In this document: positions 24,798-33,618 of the stretch, piece by piece
Numbering within the stretch: position 1 is the first letter of the stretch
How the letters are laid out: every line of letters starts with the position of its first letter
From: an uncultured Lachnospiraceae bacterium
GTDB lineage: Bacteria; Bacillota; Clostridia; Lachnospirales; Lachnospiraceae
Direction of reading: 5' to 3'
Assembly (NCBI GenBank): GCA_910584945.1
Contig: CAJUDY010000038.1
Coordinates: 1-38,810, forward strand
DNA: 38,810 bases
Notes under the pieces: model-generated
Database searches by the model: none
Seen by the model: only the letters and a program-made list of their open reading frames with translations
Told to the model about the DNA's origin: nothing
Position numbers and translations under genes: made by a program

Positions 24798-26462
24798 ATG
24801 AGAAGTGATGCAGTTACCAAAGGGATGCAGCAGGCGCCCCATCGTTCCCTGTTCCACGCACTGGGACTGACCGAGGAGGAGATGAACCGCCCGCTGGTGG
24901 GAATCGTAAGCTCCTATAATGAGATCGTGCCAGGGCATATGAACCTGGACAAGATTGTAGAAGCAGTAAAGACCGGCGTTGCCATGGCAGGAGGAACGCC
25001 CATCGTCTTTCCGGCTATCGCCGTCTGCGATGGGATCGCCATGGGACATATCGGCATGAAATATTCTCTGGTGACCAGAGACCTGATCGCGGACTCTACT
25101 GAGGCCATGGCCATGGCGCACCAGTTTGACGCTCTGGTGATGGTGCCCAACTGCGACAAGAATGTCCCCGGACTTCTGATGGCGGCTGCAAGAGTCAACA
25201 TTCCCACGGTCTTTGTAAGCGGCGGCCCCATGCTGGCCGGACGGGTAAAGGGAGAGAAGAGAAGTCTTTCCAGCATGTTCGAGGCGGTGGGTTCCTATGC
25301 GGCGGGAACCATGACCGAGGAAGACGTTAAAGAATTTGAGAATAAAGTATGTCCCACCTGTGGTTCCTGTTCCGGCATGTATACGGCCAACAGCATGAAC
25401 TGTCTGACCGAGGTGCTGGGCATGGGCCTTGGAGGTAACGGCACAATTCCAGCGGTCTACTCGGACCGCATCCGTCTGGCAAAAAAAGCCGGCATGCAGG
25501 TGATGGAGATGCTGAAGAAGAACATCCGTCCCCGGGACATCATGACCGAGAAGGCCTTTATGAACGCCCTGACCGTGGATATGGCTCTTGGCTGTTCCAC
25601 CAATAGTATGCTGCATCTTCCGGCCATCGCTCATGAGGCGGGAGTGGAGCTTAATGTGGATATCGCCAATGAAGTCAGCGCGAGGACGCCGAACCTGTGT
25701 CATCTGGCTCCCGCCGGCCCTACCTATATGGAGGATCTGAACGAGGCAGGCGGCGTCTATGCGGTGATGAACGAGCTCTCCAAAAAGGACCTTCTGAATC
25801 TGGACTGCCTGACCGTGACCGGGAAAACCGTTGGAGAGAATATCGCTTCCTGCGTCAATAAGAACCCAAAGGTCATCCGTCCGGTGGAAAATCCTTACAG
25901 CGAGACCGGCGGCATCGCCATCTTAAAGGGCAATCTGGCTCCGGACAGCGGCGTGGTCAAGCGCTCGGCGGTGGCTCCGGAGATGCTGGTACATGAAGGC
26001 CCCGCCAGAGTCTTTGACTGCGAGGAAGACGCCATCGACGCCATCAAAGGCGGCAGGATCGTGGCAGGCGACGTGGTGGTGATCCGCTACGAAGGCCCCA
26101 AAGGCGGTCCGGGTATGCGGGAGATGTTAAATCCCACCTCCGCCATCGCAGGCATGGGTCTTGGCTCTTCGGTAGCGCTGATCACCGACGGCCGGTTCAG
26201 CGGCGCCAGCAGAGGCGCATCCATCGGCCATGTATCCCCGGAGGCGGCGGTGGGCGGTCCCATTGCCCTGGTGGAAGAGGGGGATTTGATCAAGATCAAT
26301 ATTCCGGAGAACAGGTTGGATGTGGAGATCACCGAGGAAGAGATGGAGAGAAGACGCGCGAAATGGCAGCCAAGAGAGCCGAAAGTGACCACCGGATATC
26401 TGGCGCGCTACGCTTCTATGGTGACCTCCGGCAACCGGGGAGCGATCCTGGAAATCAATTAG
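24798..26462 (+). CDS. ilvD: Dihydroxy-acid dehydratase
   Basis: 554 residues. Iron-sulfur cluster cysteines are visible at Cys119 (NCDKNVPG) and in CPTCGSCSGM (185-191), plus the C-terminal GRFSGASRGASIGHVSPEA motif. Reaction: dehydration of 2,3-dihydroxy-3-methylbutanoate and -pentanoate in valine and isoleucine synthesis. AGGAGGATATC precedes the ATG. The stop codon lies inside the partial repeated element that leads into ilvB. Confidence 0.97.
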   Translation: MRSDAVTKGMQQAPHRSLFHALGLTEEEMNRPLVGIVSSYNEIVPGHMNLDKIVEAVKTGVAMAGGTPIVFPAIAVCDGIAMGHIGMKYSLVTRDLIADSTEAMAMAHQFDALVMVPNCDKNVPGLLMAAARVNIPTVFVSGGPMLAGRVKGEKRSLSSMFEAVGSYAAGTMTEEDVKEFENKVCPTCGSCSGMYTANSMNCLTEVLGMGLGGNGTIPAVYSDRIRLAKKAGMQVMEMLKKNIRPRDIMTEKAFMNALTVDMALGCSTNSMLHLPAIAHEAGVELNVDIANEVSARTPNLCHLAPAGPTYMEDLNEAGGVYAVMNELSKKDLLNLDCLTVTGKTVGENIASCVNKNPKVIRPVENPYSETGGIAILKGNLAPDSGVVKRSAVAPEMLVHEGPARVFDCEEDAIDAIKGGRIVAGDVVVIRYEGPKGGPGMREMLNPTSAIAGMGLGSSVALITDGRFSGASRGASIGHVSPEAAVGGPIALVEEGDLIKINIPENRLDVEITEEEMERRRAKWQPREPKVTTGYLARYASMVTSGNRGAILEIN

Positions 26463-26485
26463 ATGCGGAACTCAAATAGGAGATA
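26462..26485 (+). repeat. Repeated element, copy 4 (right half only, before ilvB)
   Basis: GATGCGGAACTCAAATAGG then AGAT. It matches the 3' half of the other copies but lacks the upstream GCATC arm, so no hairpin can form. It overlaps the end of the ilvD stop codon and supplies the ilvB ribosome-binding site. Confidence 0.6.
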
Positions 26486-26491
26486 AAAAAG

Positions 26492-28162
26492 ATGAAATTA
26501 TCAGGAGCAGAAATCGTGATTGCCTGCCTGAAAGAGCAGGGGGTTGACACCGTGTTCGGCTATCCGGGCGGAGCGATCTTGAATATTTATGATGCATTAT
26601 ACAAACACCCGGAGATCCGGCATATCCTGACGTCCCACGAGCAGGGGGCTTCCCATGCGGCAGACGGTTATGCCAGGGCCACCGGCAGAGTCGGCGTCTG
26701 TTTTGCCACCTCCGGACCGGGGGCGACGAATCTGGTGACCGGGATTGCCACGGCTTACATGGATTCCATTCCCATGGTGGCCATCACCTGCAATGTGGGC
26801 ACCTCCCTTCTGGGGAAAGACAGTTTCCAGGAGGTAGATATCGCCGGGATCACCATTCCCGTGACCAAACATAACTTTATTGTAAAAGACGTGGCGAACC
26901 TGGCGGGGGTGATCCGCCGGGCATTTCGGATCGCCAGATCCGGACGTCCGGGCCCGGTACTCATCGACGTGACCAAGGACGTTACTGCCAATGAGACGGA
27001 GTACACGAAGGAGACGCCAAAGCCGATCCTTCCGGACAACTCCGGCATCAGGGAGGAGGACCTGGAGGAGGCGGTCCGGCTGATCAATGGGGCGGAAAAG
27101 CCCATGATCTTTGTGGGCGGAGGAGCCATCGCTTCCAATGCCTCCGAGGAACTTCTGGAATTTGCGGAAAAGCTTCATGCTCCCGTATGCGATACGTTGA
27201 TGGGAAAAGGCGCTTTCAGCGGAGAGCATCCCCTCTATGCCGGGATGCTGGGAATGCACGGTACCAAATACGCGAATTTCGGCGTGTCCAAGTGCGATCT
27301 TCTGGTGACCGTCGGCGCCCGTTTCAGCGATCGGGTATTCGGGGACGCTTCCCGCTTCGCCACTCACGCAAAGATTCTGCAGATCGATGTGGACCCGGCG
27401 GAGATCAATAAGAACATCCTGGTGTCTTCCAGCATCATTGGAGACGTGAAGGAAGTACTGAAGAGACTGAACCCGCTTCTGGAACAGAAGGATCATAAAG
27501 AATGGGTTGCCTATATCGATGACCTGAAGGCCCGTTTCCCGTTGAAATACGGGGAGGGTCTGACCGGGCCCTATATCGTGGAGGAAATTTACCGGATCAC
27601 AAAAGGAGACGCCATCATCTGTACGGAGGTAGGACAGCATCAGATGTGGGCTGCGCAGTATTATAAGTACAGCCGTCCGCGCACCTTCTTAAGCTCCGGC
27701 GGTCTTGGGACCATGGGCTATGGTCTTGGAGCTTCCATGGGAGCGAAGGTCGCCATGCCCGACAAGCGGGTCATCAATATCGCGGGAGACGGGTGCTTCC
27801 GTATGAATATGAATGAGCTGGCGACGGCGGCCCGCTACAATATTCCAATCATTGAAGTGGTGGTCAATAACCATGTGCTGGGCATGGTGCGCCAGTGGCA
27901 GAATCTCTTCTACGAAGGGCGGTATTCAGCCACGATCCTTGAGGACAAGGCGGATTTTGTCAAAGTGGCGGAGGCCCTTGGATGCAGGGGGATCCGGGTG
28001 ACAAAGAAAGAAGAGTTTGCGCCGGCCTTTGAGGAGGCGCTGTCCCTCGGTGGCCCGGTGCTTTTGGACTGTCAGATTGACAGCGACGATAAGGTGTTCC
28101 CGATGGTTCCGGCGGGAGCCCCCATCGAAAATGCCTTTGACCAGGATGATCTTCCTGATTAA
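26492..28162 (+). CDS. ilvB: Acetolactate synthase large subunit
   Basis: 556 residues, the usual AHAS catalytic-subunit length. Three-domain ThDP enzyme: GYPGGAILNIYDAL (23-36), catalytic Glu50 in SHEQGASHAA, SGPGATN, and the ThDP-Mg motif starting GDG at 432-434 and running to NNHVLGM. Reaction: condensation of two pyruvates, or pyruvate with 2-oxobutanoate. No ilvN regulatory subunit or ilvC follows, so the partner must be elsewhere or the enzyme works alone. Confidence 0.96.
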   Translation: MKLSGAEIVIACLKEQGVDTVFGYPGGAILNIYDALYKHPEIRHILTSHEQGASHAADGYARATGRVGVCFATSGPGATNLVTGIATAYMDSIPMVAITCNVGTSLLGKDSFQEVDIAGITIPVTKHNFIVKDVANLAGVIRRAFRIARSGRPGPVLIDVTKDVTANETEYTKETPKPILPDNSGIREEDLEEAVRLINGAEKPMIFVGGGAIASNASEELLEFAEKLHAPVCDTLMGKGAFSGEHPLYAGMLGMHGTKYANFGVSKCDLLVTVGARFSDRVFGDASRFATHAKILQIDVDPAEINKNILVSSSIIGDVKEVLKRLNPLLEQKDHKEWVAYIDDLKARFPLKYGEGLTGPYIVEEIYRITKGDAIICTEVGQHQMWAAQYYKYSRPRTFLSSGGLGTMGYGLGASMGAKVAMPDKRVINIAGDGCFRMNMNELATAARYNIPIIEVVVNNHVLGMVRQWQNLFYEGRYSATILEDKADFVKVAEALGCRGIRVTKKEEFAPAFEEALSLGGPVLLDCQIDSDDKVFPMVPAGAPIENAFDQDDLPD

Positions 28163-28220
28163 AAAGGTGCTTGTCTGTTACATTTATGCTTGTTTTATCA
28201 GGTTGAGACTGGTTCTAATA

Positions 28221-28250
28221 TTGACTTAGGCAGGAATTATGTACTATAAT
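28221..28250 (+). promoter_or_regulatory. Promoter of the serC-serA-DUF1015 operon
   Basis: TTGACT (28221-28226), 18-bp spacer, perfect TATAAT (28245-28250). A leader of about 155 nt separates it from the serC start. Confidence 0.8.
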
Positions 28251-28370
28251 ATATAAGACAATAGAGGGCAGAAATAATATTACTGGGGGATGTTGCAGGA
28301 TGTTCATTTCCAATGCTTGACAATACTTGATAGATATTTTTTTCAAGAGCTGCGGGTGATTTGGAAGAGC

Positions 28371-28404
28371 GGAGTGTGGCGTCCTCCTGTGTTTTTTTGA
28401 GGAG
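28371..28404 (+). promoter_or_regulatory. Candidate RNA switch sequestering the serC ribosome-binding site
   Basis: CTCCT (28384-28388) can pair with AGGAG (28400-28404), the serC Shine-Dalgarno, across an 11-nt U-rich loop. The same CTCC can instead pair with GGAG at 28371-28374, which would free the Shine-Dalgarno. The two stems are mutually exclusive. This is structural inference from a 4-5 bp complementarity only. Confidence 0.3.
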
Positions 28405-28414
28405 AGAATGAATT

Positions 28415-29497
28415 ATGAAAAGAGTCTATAACTTTTCGGCGGGCCCTGCGGTGCTGCCGGAGGAGGTCTTGCGCGAGATCGCAGAGGAGATGCTTGATTA
28501 TCACGGTACCGGAATGTCGGTGATGGAGATGAGCCACCGTTCCAGTGCGTTTGATGAGATCATCGGGAATGCGGAAAAGGATTTCCGGGAGCTTTTAAAA
28601 GTTCCGGACAATTATAAAGTGTTGTTTTTACAGGGAGGCGCTCATCTTCAGTTTGCCGCTGTCCCCATGAATCTGATGAAGCATCGGGCGGCGGATTACA
28701 TTGTCACCGGCCAGTGGGCGAAGAAAGCCTATGAGGAGGCAAAAAGGTACGGGACGGCCAATAAGATTGCTTCCAGTGAAGATCAGACCTATTCCTATAT
28801 TCCGGACTGCTCTGACCTTCCCGTCAGTGAGGAGGCGGATTATGTCTATATCTGTGAGAACAATACCATTTATGGGACCAAGTTCCACACTCTTCCCAAC
28901 ACCAAGGGGAAGGATCTGGTGTCGGATGTATCCTCCTGCTTTTTATCGGAGCCAGTGGATGTGTCCAGATATGCGGTGATGTACGGCGGCGTTCAGAAGA
29001 ACATCGGACCGGCGGGCATGGTGATCGCGGTGGTGAGGGACGACCTGATCACGGACGATGTACTGCCGGGGACGCCGACGATCATGAAATATAAGACCCA
29101 GGCAGATGCGGGATCTTTGTACAATACGCCCAATTGCTTCTGTATCTACGCCTGCGGCAAAGTGTTTCAATGGCTGAAGAAGATGGGCGGACTGGAGGTG
29201 ATGAGACAGAGGAACGAGGAGAAGGCGGCGGTTCTTTACGACTATCTGGATCAAAGCCGACTGTTTCAGGGAACGGTGAGAAAAGCGGACCGCTCTCTTA
29301 TGAATGTCCCCTTTATCACCGGGAACAAAGAGCTGGACGCGAAATTTGTGAAGGAAGCGGACGCGGCGGGCTTTGTGAATCTGAAAGGACACCGAAGCGT
29401 AGGCGGCATGCGGGCAAGTATCTATAACGCGATGCCGAAAGCAGGTGTGGAAGCGCTGGTTACATTCATGAAAAAATTTGAAGAGGAGAACAGGTAG
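28415..29497 (+). CDS. serC: Phosphoserine aminotransferase
   Basis: 360 residues. N-terminus YNFSAGPAVLPEEVL is the SerC signature; PLP-lysine is Lys195 in GGVQKNIGPAG; the C-terminus has LKGHRSVGGMRASIYNAMP. Reaction: transamination of 3-phosphohydroxypyruvate with glutamate to give O-phosphoserine. First gene of an operon with serA and a DUF1015 gene, behind a strong promoter. GAGGAGAG precedes the ATG. Confidence 0.97.
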   Translation: MKRVYNFSAGPAVLPEEVLREIAEEMLDYHGTGMSVMEMSHRSSAFDEIIGNAEKDFRELLKVPDNYKVLFLQGGAHLQFAAVPMNLMKHRAADYIVTGQWAKKAYEEAKRYGTANKIASSEDQTYSYIPDCSDLPVSEEADYVYICENNTIYGTKFHTLPNTKGKDLVSDVSSCFLSEPVDVSRYAVMYGGVQKNIGPAGMVIAVVRDDLITDDVLPGTPTIMKYKTQADAGSLYNTPNCFCIYACGKVFQWLKKMGGLEVMRQRNEEKAAVLYDYLDQSRLFQGTVRKADRSLMNVPFITGNKELDAKFVKEADAAGFVNLKGHRSVGGMRASIYNAMPKAGVEALVTFMKKFEEENR

Positions 29498-29501
29498 AAC
29501 T

Positions 29502-30665
29502 ATGTATCAGTATCATTGTCTGAATCCGATCGCGGAGGTTGGACTGAAGAATTTTGACGGCAATTATGCCAGGACAGATAATATCGCGAATGCGGACGCA
29601 GTGCTGGTGCGGAGTGCCTCGATGCACGATATGGAGATTCCGGGGAATGTATGTGTAATCGGAAGAGCCGGGGCGGGAGTCAACAACATCCCCTTAGGCA
29701 AATGTTCTGAGCAGGGAATCGCCGTGTTCAACACCCCAGGGGCCAATGCCAACGGAGTGAAGGAACTGGTGCTGGCGGGGCTTTTTCTGGCGTCCAGAGA
29801 TATCATCGGAGGTCTTTACTGGGTGCGTTCCGAACGCCAGAATGAGGAACTTCCGCAGCTTGCAGAGAAGCAAAAAAAAGCTTTTGCGGGCAATGAGATC
29901 ATGGGAAAGAAGCTTGGCGTAATCGGACTGGGTGCCATTGGAATCCTGGTGGCCAATGCGGCTGCGGCTCTGGGAATGGAAGTCTACGGATATGATCCCT
30001 ACATATCGGTCAATGCGGCCTGGAATCTGTCCCGGGATGTAAAGCATATCACGGATGTGAACGACATCTATCGGGAATGCGACTATATCACCATCCATGT
30101 TCCGCTGATGGAGAGTACCAAAGGAATGATCGATTCCTCTGCCATCGCGCAGATGAAGAACCATGCAGTGATCCTGAATTTTGCCAGAGGTCCTCTGGTG
30201 GATCAGAAAGCGATCGTGGAAGCCCTTCGGACCAACCGAATCCGCAAGTATGTGACAGATTTTCCCACTCCGGATATCGCGTCCATGAAGAATGCCATCG
30301 TGATCCCCCATCTGGGGGCGTCCACAGAGGAGTCCGAGGATAACTGTGCGATTATGGCGGTAAAGGAGATCCGGGATTATCTGGAGAACGGCAATATACA
30401 CAATTCGGTGAACTTTCCCAATTGCGACATGGGAGTTTGCAAGTTCGCCATGCGTGTTACGATTATTCACCGGAATATTCCGAACATGCTGACCAAGTTC
30501 ACGGCGACGTTCGGAGATCTGGGCATCAATATCGAACGAATGAGCAACGAGACAAGAGGCGAGTATGGTTATGTGATCATGGACCTGGCCAACAAAGCCG
30601 ATCAGGCTGCGGTGGATACCATACAGAAAATTAAAGGCGTTCTGAAAGTAAGGGTGATGGGATAG
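29502..30665 (+). CDS. serA: D-3-phosphoglycerate dehydrogenase with ACT domain
   Basis: 387 residues from ATG 29502, with GAGGAGA upstream. The substrate-binding lobe includes VIGRAGAGVNNI, the NAD-binding lobe carries GLGAIGILVANAAAALG, and NFARGPLVD plus IPHLGAST give the catalytic Arg and His. A C-terminal ACT domain (about 315-387) suggests serine feedback. The usual catalytic-Glu segment (DVFExEP) reads TDFPTPD here, a variation worth noting. Reaction: first committed step of serine synthesis. Directly adjacent to DUF1015, whose ATG follows its stop. Confidence 0.93.
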   Translation: MYQYHCLNPIAEVGLKNFDGNYARTDNIANADAVLVRSASMHDMEIPGNVCVIGRAGAGVNNIPLGKCSEQGIAVFNTPGANANGVKELVLAGLFLASRDIIGGLYWVRSERQNEELPQLAEKQKKAFAGNEIMGKKLGVIGLGAIGILVANAAAALGMEVYGYDPYISVNAAWNLSRDVKHITDVNDIYRECDYITIHVPLMESTKGMIDSSAIAQMKNHAVILNFARGPLVDQKAIVEALRTNRIRKYVTDFPTPDIASMKNAIVIPHLGASTEESEDNCAIMAVKEIRDYLENGNIHNSVNFPNCDMGVCKFAMRVTIIHRNIPNMLTKFTATFGDLGINIERMSNETRGEYGYVIMDLANKADQAAVDTIQKIKGVLKVRVMG

Positions 30666-31898
30666 ATGGCAGTTGTGAAGCCGTTCTGTTGTATTCATCC
30701 GGCCAGAGGGTTAGAGCGGAAGATCGCGGCTCTTCCCTACGATGTGTACAGCAGAGAAGAAGCAAGACGTGCGGTGGAGGGAAAACCTCTGTCTTTTTTG
30801 AACATTGACCGTCCCGAGACGCTATTTGGACCGGAACAGGATATGTATGCGCAGGAGGTCTACGAGGCGGCGAAGGAACGCCTGCATAGTATGCAGGAGG
30901 ACGGCTCTTTTGTAAAGGATGAGTCGCCGGTCTATTATATTTACGAACTGACGATGAATGGGCGGTCCCAGACAGGGATTGTGGGATGCGCCTCCATCGA
31001 CGACTACGAACGACAGATTATAAAAAAACATGAGAATACCCGGGCGGAAAAGGAAGAAGACCGCATCCGCCATGTGGACGTATGCGGCGCCCAGACGGGG
31101 CCGATCTTTCTCGCTTATCGCGCCCATGGAGGGATACAAAGAATCGTGGAAACCGTCAAGGCCTCCCGTCCGGAGTTCTCCTTTGAGACCGAAGACGGCA
31201 TCCGCCACGCGGGGTGGAAAGTGACGGAAGAGCGCATACAGAAAGAGCTGGAAGAGGCATTCCAGCAGGTGGGAGACGTCTACATTGCCGATGGGCATCA
31301 CCGGACCGCGTCGGCGGTAAAAGTAGGACAGAAGCGCAGAGAGAAGTACCCGGATTACGACGGGACAGAAGCGTTCAATTATTTTCTGTCTGTGCTGTTT
31401 CCGGATGATGAACTGATGATCATGGACTACAACCGGGTGGTGAAGGACTTAAACGGCTGGTCTGTGGAAGAATTTTTGGGAAAGGTTTCGGAGAAATTTG
31501 AGACATTTTTGATCGGAAGTCCCAGGAAGCCGGAGAGAAAAGGACAGATCACCATGTATCTTAGGGGCTACTGGTTCCGGCTGGTGATGCGCAGAGAGTA
31601 CATAAAAGAAGATCCGGTGGAAGGGCTGGATGTGGCGTATCTGCAGCGTGAGCTGCTCCGCCCGGTGCTTGGGATCGAAGATCCCCGGACGGATCAGAGG
31701 ATTGACTTTGTGGGCGGAATTCGGGGAATCGAGGAGCTGAAGCGTCGGGCAGACGATGACATGGAGGTAGCATTTGCCATGTATCCGACCTCGATTCAGG
31801 AGCTGTTCGCGGTGGCGGACGCGGGGCTTTTAATGCCTCCGAAGTCCACCTGGTTTGAGCCGAAGTTAAGAAGCGGGCTTTTTATACACGAAATTTAA
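30666..31898 (+). CDS. DUF1015 protein in serine operon (SerK/ParB-like fold candidate)
   Basis: 410 residues, the normal DUF1015 length, soluble. Motifs: ALPYDV (22-27), KHENTR...EEDR (121-133) and DGHHRTA (209-215). The last resembles the G-x-H-R active-site motif of the ParB/sulfiredoxin superfamily, to which the archaeal ADP-dependent serine kinase SerK belongs (family knowledge). It is the third gene of serC-serA and no serB phosphatase is present in the window. A role in phosphoserine-serine interconversion, for example running a SerK-type reaction in reverse, is therefore an attractive inference. The ATG lies 1 base from the serA stop. Confidence 0.88.
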   Translation: MAVVKPFCCIHPARGLERKIAALPYDVYSREEARRAVEGKPLSFLNIDRPETLFGPEQDMYAQEVYEAAKERLHSMQEDGSFVKDESPVYYIYELTMNGRSQTGIVGCASIDDYERQIIKKHENTRAEKEEDRIRHVDVCGAQTGPIFLAYRAHGGIQRIVETVKASRPEFSFETEDGIRHAGWKVTEERIQKELEEAFQQVGDVYIADGHHRTASAVKVGQKRREKYPDYDGTEAFNYFLSVLFPDDELMIMDYNRVVKDLNGWSVEEFLGKVSEKFETFLIGSPRKPERKGQITMYLRGYWFRLVMRREYIKEDPVEGLDVAYLQRELLRPVLGIEDPRTDQRIDFVGGIRGIEELKRRADDDMEVAFAMYPTSIQELFAVADAGLLMPPKSTWFEPKLRSGLFIHEI

Positions 31899-31912
31899 AA
31901 GAGGATAATCAA

Positions 31913-31940
31913 AAGGGCTGTAAGAAAAAAGACAGCCCTT
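31913..31940. terminator. Terminator between convergent DUF1015 and protease genes
   Basis: AAGGGCTGT/ACAGCCCTT (31913-31921, 31932-31940) with a 10-nt A-rich loop, in the 55-base gap between the two convergent genes. T-rich flank on the plus side. Confidence 0.8.
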
Positions 31941-31953
31941 GCTTTGTGTGATT

Positions 31954-32490
31954 TTAAAACATCGTCAGCAGATTGGGGATCAGCATGGCTACAGCGGCGG
32001 CGTAGATCAGGTCCAGCCAGAAGATGGAGCCGAAAGCTCCCACATAGATCAGCCCGATCACCGGAGCGGAGAGGATCTTGGGGAGGATTCCCACACCTGG
32101 ATTTTTCAGAATCTGTGTCACCATGTTTTTGGCGTCTCCGGTGCTTGGAAAAGCGTGCATCAGAATCGAGAAGCCGAGCCATGCCAAAAGCAGGTTGACG
32201 GGGTTCAGGTATTCCCGGAATTTTATGATCGGTATAGCCACCGGCGTCAGGATCAGAAGTCCCAGCAGGGTGTTGATAAAGAAAGGTCCTGTGGACGTCA
32301 GAAATACTTTCAGAGGATCTTCCGAGGATTCGTGTTCCACATACCCGCAGGGATTGCCCACCCGGAAGTAAACCACTTGAAAAACCGGGATGTGTAAAAG
32401 CCGGCAAAAAATCTGATGGGCAAATTCATGGACGGCGATGCCGGGAAAGGTGACGATGGAGATGAGGATGCCAAGTCCTGGAATAATCAT
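31954..32490 (-). CDS. Membrane zinc metalloprotease-like protein (HExxH)
   Basis: 178 residues with about four hydrophobic segments. H21-E22-F-A-H25 in the first helix gives an HExxH zinc motif, and an Asn/Asp-containing later helix (GDAKNM region) could provide the third ligand. The layout resembles DUF3267 or site-2-protease-like integral membrane peptidases. Its ATG lies inside the stop of the TPR gene (4-base overlap), so it is translated together with that protein. Substrate unknown. Confidence 0.75.
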   Translation of the reverse strand: MIIPGLGILISIVTFPGIAVHEFAHQIFCRLLHIPVFQVVYFRVGNPCGYVEHESSEDPLKVFLTSTGPFFINTLLGLLILTPVAIPIIKFREYLNPVNLLLAWLGFSILMHAFPSTGDAKNMVTQILKNPGVGILPKILSAPVIGLIYVGAFGSIFWLDLIYAAAVAMLIPNLLTMF

Positions 32491-33554
32491 GATTCGTCCT
32501 CCTCTACATAGTATTCTCTCAGGGTCATCTCACCCTGCAGCAGCGCTTCGGTGTCCTCCTCCACGGGAGTGTCGGCTTCCTCCATCTCCTGCCGGATTTT
32601 TGCCATCTCTTCTTCCTCACCGTTTTCAAACAGCGCGACCAGATAGGTGTCTCTTACATAAGTGGCGTCGGGATTGCTCTCGTAGGCGATGCGGGCGCGA
32701 CGGAGGCCTTCTTCCATATTGCCGCCCAGCATCTCCAGGATGGCAATGCCCCGGTTCCCGAGAGCGTCTTTTTTCTCATAGCGGAGAATCTGCTCATAGT
32801 ATTCTCTGGCTCCTGTGAGATCCCCGTCCCGGCGCAGTCTGGTGCCGAGATCCGCCATGGCGGTAAAGTTCATGGGACTCTCCTCGAGACAGCGAAGAAG
32901 ATCTTCCTTATATTCTTCCGGAGTGTCGGTGACCTGGGCCGCATAGTACCAGACCAGGGGCTTAAACATCTTCGGGTCCTCTTTCATGGTCTCCAGATGT
33001 TCTCTTAAAATGGTTCTGCCAAGCTCCGGGTCCATGTCTTCGTCAAGCTCTCCGGAAATTTCCTCCAGAGCATCCATTGTATTATAATAGCTGTCCAGTA
33101 TATTCTGGTAGTGAACCATCTTCCCGTAAGTGACGTCGGATAAGGACTTGCCGGCCAGATGGGTATTCATACAGTAGGCGGCAAAGTCATAGCATTCATA
33201 ATCCATGGAGAGGGTGACCAGCCGCACCGCCAGATCCGTGGAGTCCGGGTGCCTGGATGCAGTCTCTTCCAGACTGGAAAGCGTGTCATAGAGCATGCCC
33301 TCCTCGATCTGCGCCTCCGCCGTGGCGTAGATCCGGTAGTCGGAGAGATCCTCCGGCATCTGAAAATAGGCGAAGACAGTCAGAACCAGAACCACCAGAA
33401 CAATGGGGAAGGCAAGCTTCGGGACCGGATAACGGATGGCCTGCTCCCGGCATCTTTTGCAGAGCTGGGAATGGGGATTCTCCGTCCGGTCCACCGGGGC
33501 CTGGTGGCAGAGGGCACAGCCGTAAAATTCTTCAAACAATTCCTGTTCATCCAT
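32487..33554 (-). CDS. Zinc-ribbon, single-pass membrane protein with TPR repeats
   Basis: 355 residues. N-terminal cytoplasmic zinc ribbon with Cys13-x2-Cys16 and Cys32-x2-Cys35, a membrane helix at about 47-64, then a helical TPR-like domain outside (about 75-310, including G-D-L-T-G-A-R-E-Y-Y-E-Q-I-L and A-L-G-N-R-G-I-A-I-L-E). The C-terminal tail is acidic. Probably a scaffold or sensor that partners the protease translated from the overlapping next gene. No specific family name recognised. The start is 133 bases after the galM stop, behind a degenerate copy of the repeated element. Confidence 0.78.
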   Translation of the reverse strand: MDEQELFEEFYGCALCHQAPVDRTENPHSQLCKRCREQAIRYPVPKLAFPIVLVVLVLTVFAYFQMPEDLSDYRIYATAEAQIEEGMLYDTLSSLEETASRHPDSTDLAVRLVTLSMDYECYDFAAYCMNTHLAGKSLSDVTYGKMVHYQNILDSYYNTMDALEEISGELDEDMDPELGRTILREHLETMKEDPKMFKPLVWYYAAQVTDTPEEYKEDLLRCLEESPMNFTAMADLGTRLRRDGDLTGAREYYEQILRYEKKDALGNRGIAILEMLGGNMEEGLRRARIAYESNPDATYVRDTYLVALFENGEEEEMAKIRQEMEEADTPVEEDTEALLQGEMTLREYYVEEDES

Positions 33555-33618
33555 ATTTTTTATATACCTCTTATGTAACTATTCAGCACAGGTCGAAGCA
33601 CTTGCTGCTGAGACCGTT

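Noticed and set aside
23602..26491. T-box or leucine-type attenuator before leuB or ilvB
   Set aside because: Gaps are 57 and 29 bases, too short for a T-box, and no run of Leu/Ile/Val codons in a leader peptide is visible.
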